Below are positions 45,825 through 55,165 of a stretch of DNA of 64,000 nt, piece after piece. Position 1 is the first letter of the stretch. Every line of letters starts with the position of its first letter. Below the pieces are notes generated by a model. It was given only the letters and a program-made list of their open reading frames with translations, had not been told where the DNA came from and searched no databases. A program made the translations under genes and the position numbers. The DNA is from Mycolicibacterium porcinum (GTDB lineage: Bacteria; Actinomycetota; Actinomycetes; Mycobacteriales; Mycobacteriaceae), in contig MSTD01000022.1 in assembly GCA_001942045.1 (NCBI GenBank), positions 1 to 64,000 of the forward strand, read 5' to 3'.

Positions 45825-46739
45825 GTGACCCCACTGCAGCGCTATATCGCCGAGGAAATCGCGACCGACCACCTCGACGGGCTGTTGTCGCGCCGGGAGG
45901 CCCTGCGTCGGCTGGGCCTGCTCGGAATCGGCGCCGCCGCGGCGGCCGCGTTGATCGCCGCGTGCGGTGAAACGAACGAGTCCGCTCCGGGTTCGACGCC
46001 CGGCGCGGCACCGGAATCCGCCCCGGAACCGGCTCCGCCGCCCGGAGCCGAGGGCGCGGTGCCCAGCGCTGAGGTGACATGGACCGGTCCCGCCGGTGAG
46101 TTGAAGGGTGCCTGGGCGGCCGCGCCGGAACCCAGGGGTGCCGTGCTGGTGATCCACGAGAACAAGGGACTCACCGACCACATCCGTTCGGTGGCCGGGC
46201 GATTCGCCGGCATCGGGTATTCGGCCCTCGCGATCGACCTGCTCTCGCGCCAGGGCGGAACGGCCGCCTTCTCCGATCCTGCCGCTGCGACTGCCGCGTT
46301 GAGCCGGATCGAACCGCCGCAGTTCATCGCCGATCTGAACTCGGGCATCGCGGAACTGCAGCGGCGAGTGCCCGACCACAAGGTCGCCGCGGTCGGATTC
46401 TGCATGGGCGGCGGGCTGGTGTGGCGGCTCCTGGCCGCGGGCACACCCGCACTGGCTGCCGCGGTGCCGTTCTACGGCCCCGCGCCCGATGCCCCGGATT
46501 TCGCCGGCTCGCGCGACGTGGCGGTGCTGGCCTTCTACGGGTCCCTGGATCAGCGGGTCAATGCGACCGAACCGGTGGTACGGGCGGCGCTCGAGAACGC
46601 GGGCATGGTGCACGAGTTGGTCACCGAACCCGATGCCAACCATGCGTTCTTCAACGACACCGGCGATCGCTACCAGCCCGCCGCCGCGGCCGACGCGTGG
46701 CGACGTATCCAGGACTGGTTCGCGAAGCATCTGGCCTGA
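45825..46739 (+). CDS. Dienelactone-hydrolase-family lipoprotein with Tat-like signal
   Basis: The 304-residue protein has twin arginines 23-24 (SRREALRRLGL), a hydrophobic stretch and a lipobox ending at Cys47 (IAAC), so it should be exported by Tat and lipid-anchored. After a Pro/Ala/Ser-rich linker comes an alpha/beta-hydrolase domain with the family nucleophile Cys in GFCMGG, and the catalytic histidine in NHAFFND. It is GTG-started with GGAG immediately upstream. Related proteins hydrolyse lactones or esters; the substrate is unknown. Confidence 0.85.
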   Translation: MTPLQRYIAEEIATDHLDGLLSRREALRRLGLLGIGAAAAAALIAACGETNESAPGSTPGAAPESAPEPAPPPGAEGAVPSAEVTWTGPAGELKGAWAAAPEPRGAVLVIHENKGLTDHIRSVAGRFAGIGYSALAIDLLSRQGGTAAFSDPAAATAALSRIEPPQFIADLNSGIAELQRRVPDHKVAAVGFCMGGGLVWRLLAAGTPALAAAVPFYGPAPDAPDFAGSRDVAVLAFYGSLDQRVNATEPVVRAALENAGMVHELVTEPDANHAFFNDTGDRYQPAAAADAWRRIQDWFAKHLA

Positions 46740-46821
46740 GCGCTGGCTTGTTCAGCCGCTGTTCAATTCTCGGTTGCAGCCTCGTTGTTGACCGCACACG
46801 CGGCCCGGTTCTCATCGTGAC

Positions 46822-47928
46822 ATGCGGGTTGTCCAGGTAGCGAACTTCTACGGCCCGCGATCGGGTGGTCTGCGCACCGCGGTCGACCGCCTCGGCGCGG
46901 AGTACTGCGCCCTGGGGCACGAGGTGTTCCTCATCGTTCCCGGGGCGCATCCGCAGCGGCACGTTCTTGCCAGCGGCGTCGTACGAATCTCCTTGCCCGC
47001 CAGGCTCATCCCGTTCACGGGTGGTTACCGTGCGGTGCTGCCGGGCCCGGTGGTCACCCTGCTGCAGCAGCTGGGTCCCGACGCCATCGAGGTATCGGAC
47101 CGGCTGACCTTGCGGTCGCTGGGACCGTGGGGTCGCAAACACGGCGTGGCCACCGTGATGATCTCCCACGAACGCCTGGACCGGTTGGTCGGCCAGGTGC
47201 TGCCGCGGCCGGCTGCGGTCATGGTGGCGGACTTCGCCAACCGGCGTACCGCGGCCAACTACGACGCCGTGGTCTGCACCACGGGATTCGCGCGGGAGGA
47301 GTTCGACCGGATCGGCGCGGACAACGTCGCGACCGTGCCGCTCGGGGTGGACCTCGAGCAGTTCCACCCGAGCCGGCGGTGTGCCGAGATGCGGGGGCGG
47401 TGGGCCGCCCCGCAGCAGACCCTGCTGGTGCACTGCGGCAGGCTGTCGGTGGAGAAGCATGCCCATCGCAGTATCGATACCGTTGCCGCGCTGCGTGATT
47501 CAGGGGTCGACGCACAGCTGGTGGTGGTCGGTGAGGGGCCGTTGCGGGCCCGGCTGGAACGGCAGGCCAGTGGGCTGCCGGTCTCCTTCACCGGGTACGT
47601 CGGCTGCCGCGACACCGTGGCCACGATCCTTGCCTCGGCCGATGTCGCGCTGGCGCCGGGTCCGCACGAGACCTTCGGCCTGGCCGCCCTGGAGGCGCTG
47701 GCCTGTGGAACCCCTGCGGTCGTGTCGCGCACCTCGGCGCTGGCCGAGATCCTCACCTGCGACAGCGGGGCGACCGCCGACAACGACCCGCACGCCATCG
47801 CGCGGGCCGTCACCTCGGTGATCGGCCGGCCCGAACCCCTGCGACGCAGCAGTGCCCGGCAGCGAGCCGAGCAGTTCACCTGGCCGCGGTCCGCGGCCGG
47901 AATGCTCGATGTCCTGGGAGCCCGGTAA
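46822..47928 (+). CDS. pimC: GT4 glycosyltransferase, PimC-like alpha-mannosyltransferase
   Basis: The 368-residue GT-B enzyme has the acceptor-side GGLRTAVDRLG start and the donor-side GPHETFGLAALEAL (EX7E) motif. It resembles PimC as I recall it from M. tuberculosis CDC1551 and M. bovis, which adds the third mannose to phosphatidylinositol mannosides using GDP-mannose. That gene is patchily distributed in the complex, so the assignment needs alignment; another GDP-mannose-dependent transferase is possible. It stands alone between unrelated genes. Confidence 0.75.
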   Translation: MRVVQVANFYGPRSGGLRTAVDRLGAEYCALGHEVFLIVPGAHPQRHVLASGVVRISLPARLIPFTGGYRAVLPGPVVTLLQQLGPDAIEVSDRLTLRSLGPWGRKHGVATVMISHERLDRLVGQVLPRPAAVMVADFANRRTAANYDAVVCTTGFAREEFDRIGADNVATVPLGVDLEQFHPSRRCAEMRGRWAAPQQTLLVHCGRLSVEKHAHRSIDTVAALRDSGVDAQLVVVGEGPLRARLERQASGLPVSFTGYVGCRDTVATILASADVALAPGPHETFGLAALEALACGTPAVVSRTSALAEILTCDSGATADNDPHAIARAVTSVIGRPEPLRRSSARQRAEQFTWPRSAAGMLDVLGAR

Positions 47929-48037
47929 CCGAACCGACTTTTGCGCACGCTGACGCCAGACCTGGTGTGCCGGTGCCCGGCGGCCCTATGTTCCCCGGGT
48001 CATATTTACGCGCACGCAGTCTGAAGGACGGTCGAGC

Positions 48038-49465
48038 ATGTCCGAAACCACCACAGCCCCAGAATCGTTGGGGTACCAGCTGCCGCCGACGGGACGGCAG
48101 CTGCGCGGCAACCTCGGGGTGGCCTCGATCGTTTTCATGGTGGTGGCCGCGGCCGCCCCGCTGGGTGTGATCGGTGGTGTAGTGCCGTTGGGTATCGCGT
48201 CGGGCAATGGCGCCGGATTCCCCGCCACGTTCATCGCCGCCACCGTGGTGCTGCTGCTGTTCGCGGTCGGCTTCACCGCGATGACGCCGTATGTCGACGA
48301 GGCGGGCGCCTTCTTCTCGTATGTTCGTCAGTCGCTCGGTCTGCCCACCGGCATCGGAATCGCGTTCGTGGCACTGGTGAGTTACGTCGCGCTGGAAGCG
48401 GGGGTGTACGGCCTGCTCGGTCCAGCCGGGGCCGCGGTCGTGGAACTGGCCGGCGGACCTTCGCTGCCCTGGTGGGTGTTCGCCGCGGCGGCCTTCGCCG
48501 TCACCACCTACCTCGGTTACCGCAACATCGAGCTGTCGAGCCGCGTACTGGGCGTGCTGCTGACCGCCGAGATCGCGATCGTGCTGGTGCTCGACCTGGT
48601 GATCGTGGCCAACGGCGGCGAGCACGGACTGTCCTCGGGCATCGTGAGCCCGAGTGCGATCTTCTCCGGATCACTGGGCATCGGGCTGCTTTTCGCGATC
48701 ATCAGTTACGTCGGGTTCGAGGCCACCGCGATCTTCCGCGACGAGGCCCGGACTCCGGAACGGACGATCCCACGGGCCACCTACCTGGCGCTGATCCTGA
48801 TCGGCGTGTTCTACGCCGTCACCAGCTGGGCGCTGATCTCGGGTTGGGGTGACGAGCAGGCGATCGCGCGCGCCACCGACTCCGGTTCCACCTTCCTCGG
48901 CGACACCGCACACCGGTACATCGGCGCGGCGGGCGCCGACATCATCACGGTGCTGTATTTCACCAGTCTGTTCGCGTGCATCCTGGCCTTCCACAACGTC
49001 GCGTCGCGGTACGTGTTCGCGCTCTCGCAGCGTGACGTCCTGCCCGCGCGGCTGAGCCGACCGCATGACCGGCACGGCTCACCGCACCAGGCGTCGCTGT
49101 GGATCTCCGGTGTCGTGGCGGTCAGCGTGCTGCTGGCGGTGGTGTTCGGGCTTGATCCGGCCGCGCAGTTCTACACCTGGTTCGCCGGCGCGACGACGGT
49201 CGGCGTGGTGCTTCTGATGATCGCCACCAGCGTAGCGGTGCTGGTCTACTTCGCCCGCGATCGGCACGGCCACTCGCTGTGGCGGGTGCGGATCGCCCCG
49301 GCGCTCGGTCTGGCGGGTCTGCTCGGCGCGTTGGTGCTGATCCTGACCAACCTCAATGACCTGGTCGGCGGTTCCAGCGTGCTGGCCTGGGCGATCGTCG
49401 GTGTGCTCGTCGCCGCGTTCGCGGCAGGTGTGGTGGTGGGCCGTCGGGTGGGGAGCGCCTCGTGA
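48038..49465 (+). CDS. APC-superfamily amino-acid/amine permease
   Basis: The 475-residue protein has twelve or more helices and an APC-type first helix (FMVVAAAAPLGVIGG) with the conserved YVGFEATAIFRDEARTPERTIP segment of the amino-acid/polyamine family. ATG 48038 follows a GAAGGA site. Its stop overlaps the ligase start (GTGA at 49462), so it heads a three-gene operon and probably imports the compound which the ligase and oxygenase then modify. Substrate unknown. Confidence 0.88.
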   Translation: MSETTTAPESLGYQLPPTGRQLRGNLGVASIVFMVVAAAAPLGVIGGVVPLGIASGNGAGFPATFIAATVVLLLFAVGFTAMTPYVDEAGAFFSYVRQSLGLPTGIGIAFVALVSYVALEAGVYGLLGPAGAAVVELAGGPSLPWWVFAAAAFAVTTYLGYRNIELSSRVLGVLLTAEIAIVLVLDLVIVANGGEHGLSSGIVSPSAIFSGSLGIGLLFAIISYVGFEATAIFRDEARTPERTIPRATYLALILIGVFYAVTSWALISGWGDEQAIARATDSGSTFLGDTAHRYIGAAGADIITVLYFTSLFACILAFHNVASRYVFALSQRDVLPARLSRPHDRHGSPHQASLWISGVVAVSVLLAVVFGLDPAAQFYTWFAGATTVGVVLLMIATSVAVLVYFARDRHGHSLWRVRIAPALGLAGLLGALVLILTNLNDLVGGSSVLAWAIVGVLVAAFAAGVVVGRRVGSAS

Positions 49466-50805
49466 CGGTCAACGGTACGGTGAGCGCCACGGAGCCGACT
49501 GCCGGGGACGCTGCGGTGCGCGGCATCGGGGACGGCTCGATCACCGAGATCGAAGTCGCCTGGAGCGATCCCTTCGGTCACGCGCAAGGCAAGCGCATCC
49601 CGGCCGCCGGGTTCCTGGACCGGGCCCGCGGCAGCGGATTCGCCTTCTGCGAAGCATCTTTGGGATGGAACGCCGATGCCACCGTGATCGACGGGCTGCG
49701 ACTGACAAACTGGGACAGCGGCTATCCCGACGTGTACGCGGTGCCGGACCTGTCGACCTTCCGGCCGCTGCCGTGGCGCCCCGGTACCGGGCACGTGATC
49801 TCCGACATCGTCACCCATGACCGCAGCCCTTCACAGCTGGATCCGCGCGCGGTGCTCCGCCGGGTGCTGGCCCAGCTGGCCGAGCTCGGCTACACCGCCA
49901 AGGTCGGCGTCGAGTTGGAGTTCTATCTGCTCGATCCGGACGGTTCGGCATTCCAGCCCGACATTCATGCCTACTCGCTGGAAAATGCCAACGCCCTCGA
50001 CCCGTTGCTCGGCGACCTGCAGCGGTCGCTTGCCGCCTTCACCCGGCTGGAGGGGATCGAAACCGAATACGGCCCAGGGCAGGTCGAGGCGAACCTGATC
50101 TACGCCGATGCGCTGGACGCCGCCGACGATGCCGCCCGGCTCAAGTACGCGGCTAAAGAGGTGGCCCGACGGCACGGCAAGATCGCCAGCTTCATGCCCA
50201 AGCCGTTCACCGAACACTCGGGAAGCTCGGCGCACCTGCACATCTCGCTGTGGCGGGACGGCGAGCCCGCGTTCGCGCCCCAGGACGGGGCGGAGAACCC
50301 GCTGGCGTTGTGGTCGATCGCGGGCCTGCTCGAGCATCTGCCGTCGATCACGCTGTTCGGCGCGCACTCGGTCAACGCCTACCGGCGGTTCGTACCGGAT
50401 TCGTTCGCTCCGGCCACGGTGACCTGGAGCCGAGACAACCGCAGCGCAGCGGTGCGATCCCTGGTGGACGCCGACCCTTCGGCGACTCGCATCGAATTGC
50501 GCAGTGGTGCTTCGGATTCCAATCCGTACTGGTTGGTGGCCTCCGCGCTGGCCGCGGTGGTGGCCGGGATCCGGGCGCAGCGCACGCCACCGGCGGCCGA
50601 GGGCGGCAACCTGTATGCCAAGGGGATCGCGTTGCCGGAGTCTCTCGGTGTCGCCGTCGCGCTGGCCACCCAGGACGACACGGTGGCAGAGATTCTCGGG
50701 CACGATGCCGTACAGGATTTCGCCGCGATCGCGCTCAGCGAGTGGCGCGAATACAGTGGTCACGTCAGTGACTGGGAACGCCGACGTTACCTGGCCGGCT
50801 CATGA
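49462..50805 (+). CDS. Glutamine-synthetase-like gamma-glutamyl-amine ligase
   Basis: The 447-residue GS-fold protein shows GVELEFYLLDPDG (metal Glu), YGPGQVEANL, GSSAHLHISLW (metal His) and NRSAAVRSL, with the ATP-binding and glutamate-binding regions in order. The loops around the ammonia site differ from GlnA, and the family (GlnA4/PuuA/IpuC-like) joins glutamate to an amine for breakdown or detoxification. Its overlaps with permease and monooxygenase genes (4 bp each) favour such a catabolic role over nitrogen assimilation. Confidence 0.85.
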   Translation: MTVNGTVSATEPTAGDAAVRGIGDGSITEIEVAWSDPFGHAQGKRIPAAGFLDRARGSGFAFCEASLGWNADATVIDGLRLTNWDSGYPDVYAVPDLSTFRPLPWRPGTGHVISDIVTHDRSPSQLDPRAVLRRVLAQLAELGYTAKVGVELEFYLLDPDGSAFQPDIHAYSLENANALDPLLGDLQRSLAAFTRLEGIETEYGPGQVEANLIYADALDAADDAARLKYAAKEVARRHGKIASFMPKPFTEHSGSSAHLHISLWRDGEPAFAPQDGAENPLALWSIAGLLEHLPSITLFGAHSVNAYRRFVPDSFAPATVTWSRDNRSAAVRSLVDADPSATRIELRSGASDSNPYWLVASALAAVVAGIRAQRTPPAAEGGNLYAKGIALPESLGVAVALATQDDTVAEILGHDAVQDFAAIALSEWREYSGHVSDWERRRYLAGS

Positions 50806-52028
50806 CCGCGACGGTGAACGGTTCAGAGACCGAACATCGACAGCTGCTCGGCGGTTCGGTGGCCGACCGGCTGGGCCGGCTACCGGATATCGTCGACGAG
50901 CTCCGGCGCGGGGACGTGGCCGCCGAACGGGACCGCGTGCTCCAGCACGACGCGGTACACCGGCTTCGGACCGCCGGGCTGCTCGCCTTGCGGGTGCCCA
51001 CGCGCTACGGCGGCCCCGGTGGTACTGTGCGCGACGTGCTCGGCGTGGTGATCGAGATCGCGCGGGCCAGTTCCAATGTCGCCCAGGCACTCCGGGCTCA
51101 TTTCGGATATGCCGAGCGGTTGTTGAGCAATCGCGCTACAGAGGACGAGCGGGTGCGCTGGTTCGCGCGCATCAACGACGGGCTGGTGTTCGGCAACGCG
51201 ATCACCGACGGGGCCGGCCGCTCACCGTCGAGTGCCGACACCACCGTGCTGGCCGGCGACGACGGCGTGCTGCGGCTCAACGGCTACAAGTTCTATTCGA
51301 CCGGATCGTTGTTCGCCGATGTCATCGCGGTGTCGGCGGTGGACGCCGAAGGTCGTGACCTGCAGGCGATCGTGCCGACGGACCGGGCCGGGGTCGAACT
51401 GTTCGACGACTGGGACGGATTCGGCCAGCGGTTGACCGCCAGCGGCGGTACCCGGTTCACGGACGTGGTGGTGCACCCCGACGAGGTCACCACGGTTTCC
51501 GACGGAAATCACCTGGGCCACAGCACCACATTCCTGCAGCTGTACCTGGCGGCGGTGGCAGCCGGCATCGCGTACGGCGTCCTAGACGACGCGGTGCGGT
51601 ATGTGCGTACCAAAGCCCGGCCCGCGGCGCACTCTCTGGCCGACACCGCCGCGGTGGACCCGTTCGTTCTGCAGGCCGTTGGTGACATCGCGGCCGACGC
51701 GGAGGCCGCGGGCACGCTGGTGCTCGGTGCGGCCGACGCGATCGACGGCGTCGTGGACGGCGGCCGCCAGCACGACGGACAGTCCCTCGCCGACGTGGCG
51801 ATCACGGTGGCCCGCGCGCAGCTGGTGGCCGAGCGGCTGACCCTGTCGGCGGCGCAGCGGTTGTTCGACACCGGCGGTGCTTCGGCCACGTCGCGGTCGC
51901 TCAATCTGGACCGGCACTGGCGCAATGCCCGCACCGTGGCGAGCCATAACCCGTTGGCCTACAAGGCGTATGCCGCGGGAAACTTCGCGGTCAACGGAGT
52001 CTGGCCGCCGGCCAACGGATACTTCTGA
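50802..52028 (+). CDS. Acyl-CoA-dehydrogenase-fold flavin monooxygenase (DszC/SfnB-like)
   Basis: The 408-residue protein has the acyl-CoA dehydrogenase fold but with features of group D flavin monooxygenases: GNAITDGAGRSPSS in place of the CoA-site loop, LNGYKFYSTGSLFAD, and a C-terminus of RSLNLDRHWRNARTVASHNP, where DHWRNAR-like motifs are typical of DszC/SfnB. Such enzymes use reduced FMN from a separate reductase to oxidise sulfur or amine compounds. It is the last gene of the permease/ligase unit, with an ATGA overlap. No flavin reductase is adjacent. Confidence 0.85.
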   Translation: MTATVNGSETEHRQLLGGSVADRLGRLPDIVDELRRGDVAAERDRVLQHDAVHRLRTAGLLALRVPTRYGGPGGTVRDVLGVVIEIARASSNVAQALRAHFGYAERLLSNRATEDERVRWFARINDGLVFGNAITDGAGRSPSSADTTVLAGDDGVLRLNGYKFYSTGSLFADVIAVSAVDAEGRDLQAIVPTDRAGVELFDDWDGFGQRLTASGGTRFTDVVVHPDEVTTVSDGNHLGHSTTFLQLYLAAVAAGIAYGVLDDAVRYVRTKARPAAHSLADTAAVDPFVLQAVGDIAADAEAAGTLVLGAADAIDGVVDGGRQHDGQSLADVAITVARAQLVAERLTLSAAQRLFDTGGASATSRSLNLDRHWRNARTVASHNPLAYKAYAAGNFAVNGVWPPANGYF

Positions 52029-52078
52029 GTCGCCGGATCGGCAGAATCGGGCACATCACACCGTGGCGGGGACGATAA

Positions 52079-52097
52079 TTGTCCGCGGCCAGGACAA
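52079..52097. promoter_or_regulatory. Inverted repeat upstream of the cupredoxin gene
   Basis: TTGTCC-GCGGCCA-GGACAA is a perfect 6-bp inverted repeat 16 bp before the cupredoxin ATG, directly ahead of an AGGGGG ribosome-binding site. It could be an operator or a leader hairpin. It does not match the CsoR or RicR consensus as I know them. Confidence 0.3.
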
Positions 52098-52112
52098 CCC
52101 CAGGGGGCCCGG

Positions 52113-52499
52113 ATGTATCGACTTGCAGCGTTGGCGGTGTCGTGTGTCTTGCTCGCGGGGGCGAGTGTGGCCTGCGGGCAAGCAAATTCGCCGGGCGGCC
52201 ACGGCGAGCATTCCGAAACGGTGACCACCGGCTCGGGCACGTCCGTCCCGACCGGGCCCACCATCACGATCGAGGGCATGGGATTCGGCTCCCTCGGGTC
52301 CGTCGCGCCGGGGACCGAGATCACGATCGTCAACAACGACGAGGTAGAGCATTCGGTGACGTCGCGGACCAAGGGACTGTTCGACGTCCACGTCGAAGGC
52401 AAGGGGCGGGCGACGTTGACGGCTCCCCAGGAACCGGGGGAGTACGCGTTCTACTGCCTCTACCACCCGGCGATGCTGGGGACGCTGACCGTCAAGTGA
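52113..52499 (+). CDS. Cupredoxin-fold lipoprotein
   Basis: The 128-residue product has a signal peptide with lipobox SVAC (Cys21), a His/Thr/Ser linker, and a small beta-barrel domain carrying copper ligands in the plastocyanin pattern: His in VEHSVTS, Cys in FYCLYHP, and the His that follows. It probably binds copper at the cell surface, for electron transfer or copper handling. It overlaps the convergent Rv2629-like gene by 8 bp. Confidence 0.85.
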   Translation: MYRLAALAVSCVLLAGASVACGQANSPGGHGEHSETVTTGSGTSVPTGPTITIEGMGFGSLGSVAPGTEITIVNNDEVEHSVTSRTKGLFDVHVEGKGRATLTAPQEPGEYAFYCLYHPAMLGTLTVK

Positions 52500-53622
52500 C
52501 TGCGGCGGGTTGCCTTGGTGCATAACGCAACAACGCGGCGACGCCGTTCGTCGCCGAATATCCGGCAGGCATCTTGGCCAGATCGGCACCGGTCGAGATC
52601 GCTCTCATCGGCAACGCCTCGTCCGCACGCAGCACCCGGGTGGGTGCGACGCCCAATTCGGACAGCACCTCGGGGTTGGGTGCCACAGTGTCCAAATCGT
52701 CCGAACTGACCACGGTGGCATCGCCGATGTCGCCGACCAGCAAGGTATCGACGGCTCCGGCACGCAGCGCGGCGCACACCCCGGGCAGCCCTTCGGTGGC
52801 TCGGCCGCTGCCTCGGCGTATCTCGGCTGAAACATCGTCGGCCACCGCGTCCACCGCGTCGTGTTGGTGCTGCACGAGCCATTCGGTGACGGCCTCGTTC
52901 AGCGCCGTGGGATCGAATCCGCTGTGGCGGGCCCCGACCTGCAGGTGGACGACGAGTTTCGTGACTCGTTCGGGTAGCGCGGCGGCCAGATCGTTGCGGG
53001 ACCGCACTTCGCCCACGACGAATACCGCATCGGGCTTCTCGTCATCGACGAACGCGGTCACCCGATCGGCGACGGCTCGGATGTTCTTCGACCGGCTTTC
53101 CTCGGTATGTTGCTGCGGATCGCCGTAACCCAGAGTCTCGGCTCGGCCGGCCTTGTGCACCGGAAAACTGCCGCCCTCGACGGTAGTTGCGACGACCGCC
53201 GGCTGGTCGGGCCGATCACCGTGCAATTCGATGTCGGCGCCGGCGTGGTCGACGATGACCACCAGATACGAGTGCTGTTCCGTGCCGGTCTCCAGCGTCG
53301 GCAGAATGTACGGAAGCTCCGAGACCCGCGCATGAAGTTGCCCCTCGCCGTGGCTGAGGTGCTGATCCACCAGCACGCCGTCGGCGTTCGCCACGACGAT
53401 CCGGCTACCGCGTCCGACGGCCGGGCGCCGCGTGGTGACGGCAAGCTCCAACCGGCGGAGAAGTTCGGGTCCGGCTCCCTGGCGTTCGAGTTCGGCGCGC
53501 AGCGCGCGCCATTTCAACTCGATGGTGCCGGCCGCATCCGCGGTGTCGTGTGAATCGTCGAAATAAACCGACCCGTAGGGTCCTCGTGAATTCAGCAGGA
53601 TTCGGAATCGCTCGGAGTGCAT
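52492..53622 (-). CDS. Rv2629-like protein (eRF1/Vms1-related fold)
   Basis: The 376-residue protein matches M. tuberculosis Rv2629 along its length: an opening like MHSERFRILLNSRGPYGSVYFDDSHDT (region cited, residues 1-27), FPVHKAGRAETLGYGD, VVGEVRSRNDL and RADEALP. Rv2629 belongs to the dormancy (DosR) regulon and its fold relates to archaeal/eukaryotic release factor 1 and the Vms1 hydrolases, so a ribosome-associated role is plausible. ATG 53622 follows GGAGGGAC. I see no DosR box in the 92-bp upstream gap. Confidence 0.85.
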   Translation of the reverse strand: MHSERFRILLNSRGPYGSVYFDDSHDTADAAGTIELKWRALRAELERQGAGPELLRRLELAVTTRRPAVGRGSRIVVANADGVLVDQHLSHGEGQLHARVSELPYILPTLETGTEQHSYLVVIVDHAGADIELHGDRPDQPAVVATTVEGGSFPVHKAGRAETLGYGDPQQHTEESRSKNIRAVADRVTAFVDDEKPDAVFVVGEVRSRNDLAAALPERVTKLVVHLQVGARHSGFDPTALNEAVTEWLVQHQHDAVDAVADDVSAEIRRGSGRATEGLPGVCAALRAGAVDTLLVGDIGDATVVSSDDLDTVAPNPEVLSELGVAPTRVLRADEALPMRAISTGADLAKMPAGYSATNGVAALLRYAPRQPAAVT

Positions 53623-53714
53623 GGTCCCTCCGTCGGTGTCGTTGGCTCTCCCTCAGGAGTGCCCCGACGGCGGGTCGGCAAACCACAGGCCACGACCTGC
53701 GTTGCGGGCGATGC

Positions 53715-54989
53715 CTAGCGCCAGGCCACGGGCATGCGCTTGATGCCGTGGATGAACTGCGACTGCAGGCGGTCGGGTTCCTCGGTCACGGCGATGTCGG
53801 GCAGCTGGCGGTGGAGTTCCTCGAACGCCACCGTGATCTCACGGCGCGCCAGGTTTGCTCCGAGGCAGAAATGTGCACCGCCACCGCCGAATCCGAGGTG
53901 GGGATTCGGATGCCGGGTGACGTCGAACGTCCACGGATCGGCAAACTTCGACTCGTCCCGATTCGCTGATCCGTACCACAGCGTCACCTTGGCCCCGGCG
54001 GGCAGCGGGGTCCCGCCGAGCACGGTGTCCTGAGTGACCGTGCGGCGCATGTAGCTCACCGGCGACGCCCACCGCACGATCTCCTCGACCGCGGTGGGAG
54101 CCAACTCCTCGTACCGTGACCACCACTTCTGGCGCTGTTCGGGGAATCGGCTGAGCGCGAGCACGCCGTGGCTGATGGCGTTGCGAGTGGTCTCGTTTCC
54201 CGCGACAACCAGCAGGATGAAGAAGGAGGCCACCTCGGCCGAGGTCAGCCGTTCGCCATCGACCTCGGCTTGAACCAGGCTTGTCGTGAGGTCCTCTGTG
54301 GGCGCGGCGCGGCGCTGGTCGGCCAGGGCGGTGGCATACCCGCCGATGTCCGTCGCCACCTGGAGGAACTCGTCGAAGTCGGTAGTCAGATCGGGATCGC
54401 CGAACCCCAGGATCACATTGGTCCAGTGGAAGATCTGCTGGTGGTCGGGCTCTGGGATGCCCATCATGTCGCAGATGATCTGCAGCGGTAACGGCCCGGC
54501 GAGTTCGGTGACCAGTTCCGCGTTGCCGTCGGGATTTCTGGCCACCATGTCGGTGACCAGGCGCCTGGCACGATCGCGGACGGAGTCCTCGATCAAGGCC
54601 ACCACCCGCGGCGTGAACGCGCTGCGCACGATGTTGCGCAGGCGGGTGTGTCGGGGATCGTCCATCACGATCATGGACCCGAAATACTCAGCCAATTCCG
54701 GAGTCTGGTCGCCGATGGTGATGCCGGACGCAGAACTGAAGATCTCCGGGTGACGGCTCGCCTGGAACACGTCGTCATACCTGGTCACCGCCCAGTGCCC
54801 GGGGCTTTCCGGAAAACCCTCGAGGACGCATGCCGGGTGATACGAGATGGGGTCGTCTCGGCGGAGTGTGGCGAACGCCCCGTCGCGGATGTCGTCGTCC
54901 TCGCGCCAGAACTGCCATGACCCGAGATCGACCTCGGAGCGTGGTATGTCCGGAGGAGGGGCGCCATTGACCCGCGGTGCGATACCCAC
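53715..54989 (-). CDS. cyp124: Cytochrome P450, CYP124 family
   Basis: The 424-residue P450 has the I-helix motif AGNETTRN, the ExxR in EEIVRW, and the haem loop FGGGGAHFCLG with Cys375 as iron ligand. It is strikingly close to M. tuberculosis CYP124 (Rv2266) throughout, including TPELAEYFGSMIV and GFGDPDL. CYP124 hydroxylates the omega position of methyl-branched lipids and cholesterol-type side chains. GTG 54989 (VGIAPRVNG) gives the family length; the frame stays open to 55058. No KstR-like box precedes it. Confidence 0.95.
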   Translation of the reverse strand: MGIAPRVNGAPPPDIPRSEVDLGSWQFWREDDDIRDGAFATLRRDDPISYHPACVLEGFPESPGHWAVTRYDDVFQASRHPEIFSSASGITIGDQTPELAEYFGSMIVMDDPRHTRLRNIVRSAFTPRVVALIEDSVRDRARRLVTDMVARNPDGNAELVTELAGPLPLQIICDMMGIPEPDHQQIFHWTNVILGFGDPDLTTDFDEFLQVATDIGGYATALADQRRAAPTEDLTTSLVQAEVDGERLTSAEVASFFILLVVAGNETTRNAISHGVLALSRFPEQRQKWWSRYEELAPTAVEEIVRWASPVSYMRRTVTQDTVLGGTPLPAGAKVTLWYGSANRDESKFADPWTFDVTRHPNPHLGFGGGGAHFCLGANLARREITVAFEELHRQLPDIAVTEEPDRLQSQFIHGIKRMPVAWR

Positions 54990-55165
54990 CCCGCCAGGGT
55001 AGGTCGGCAGCCGCCCGGACAACGGGTAACGCTCGGATCCGTCTCGGCGATACCTCACTGGGGTGCACGTTTCGCCGCTCGCATCGGGCCGAGTTGCAAG
55101 GCGTTGCGGCGCCGGGCCATTGGGGGATGGCCAGCGCCTGGGTCACGACTCGAGGAGGTCCAGGT

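Noticed and set aside
53623..53714. DosR box upstream of the Rv2629-like gene
   Set aside because: Rv2629 is DosR-controlled in M. tuberculosis, but I find no match to the DosR consensus in this gap.
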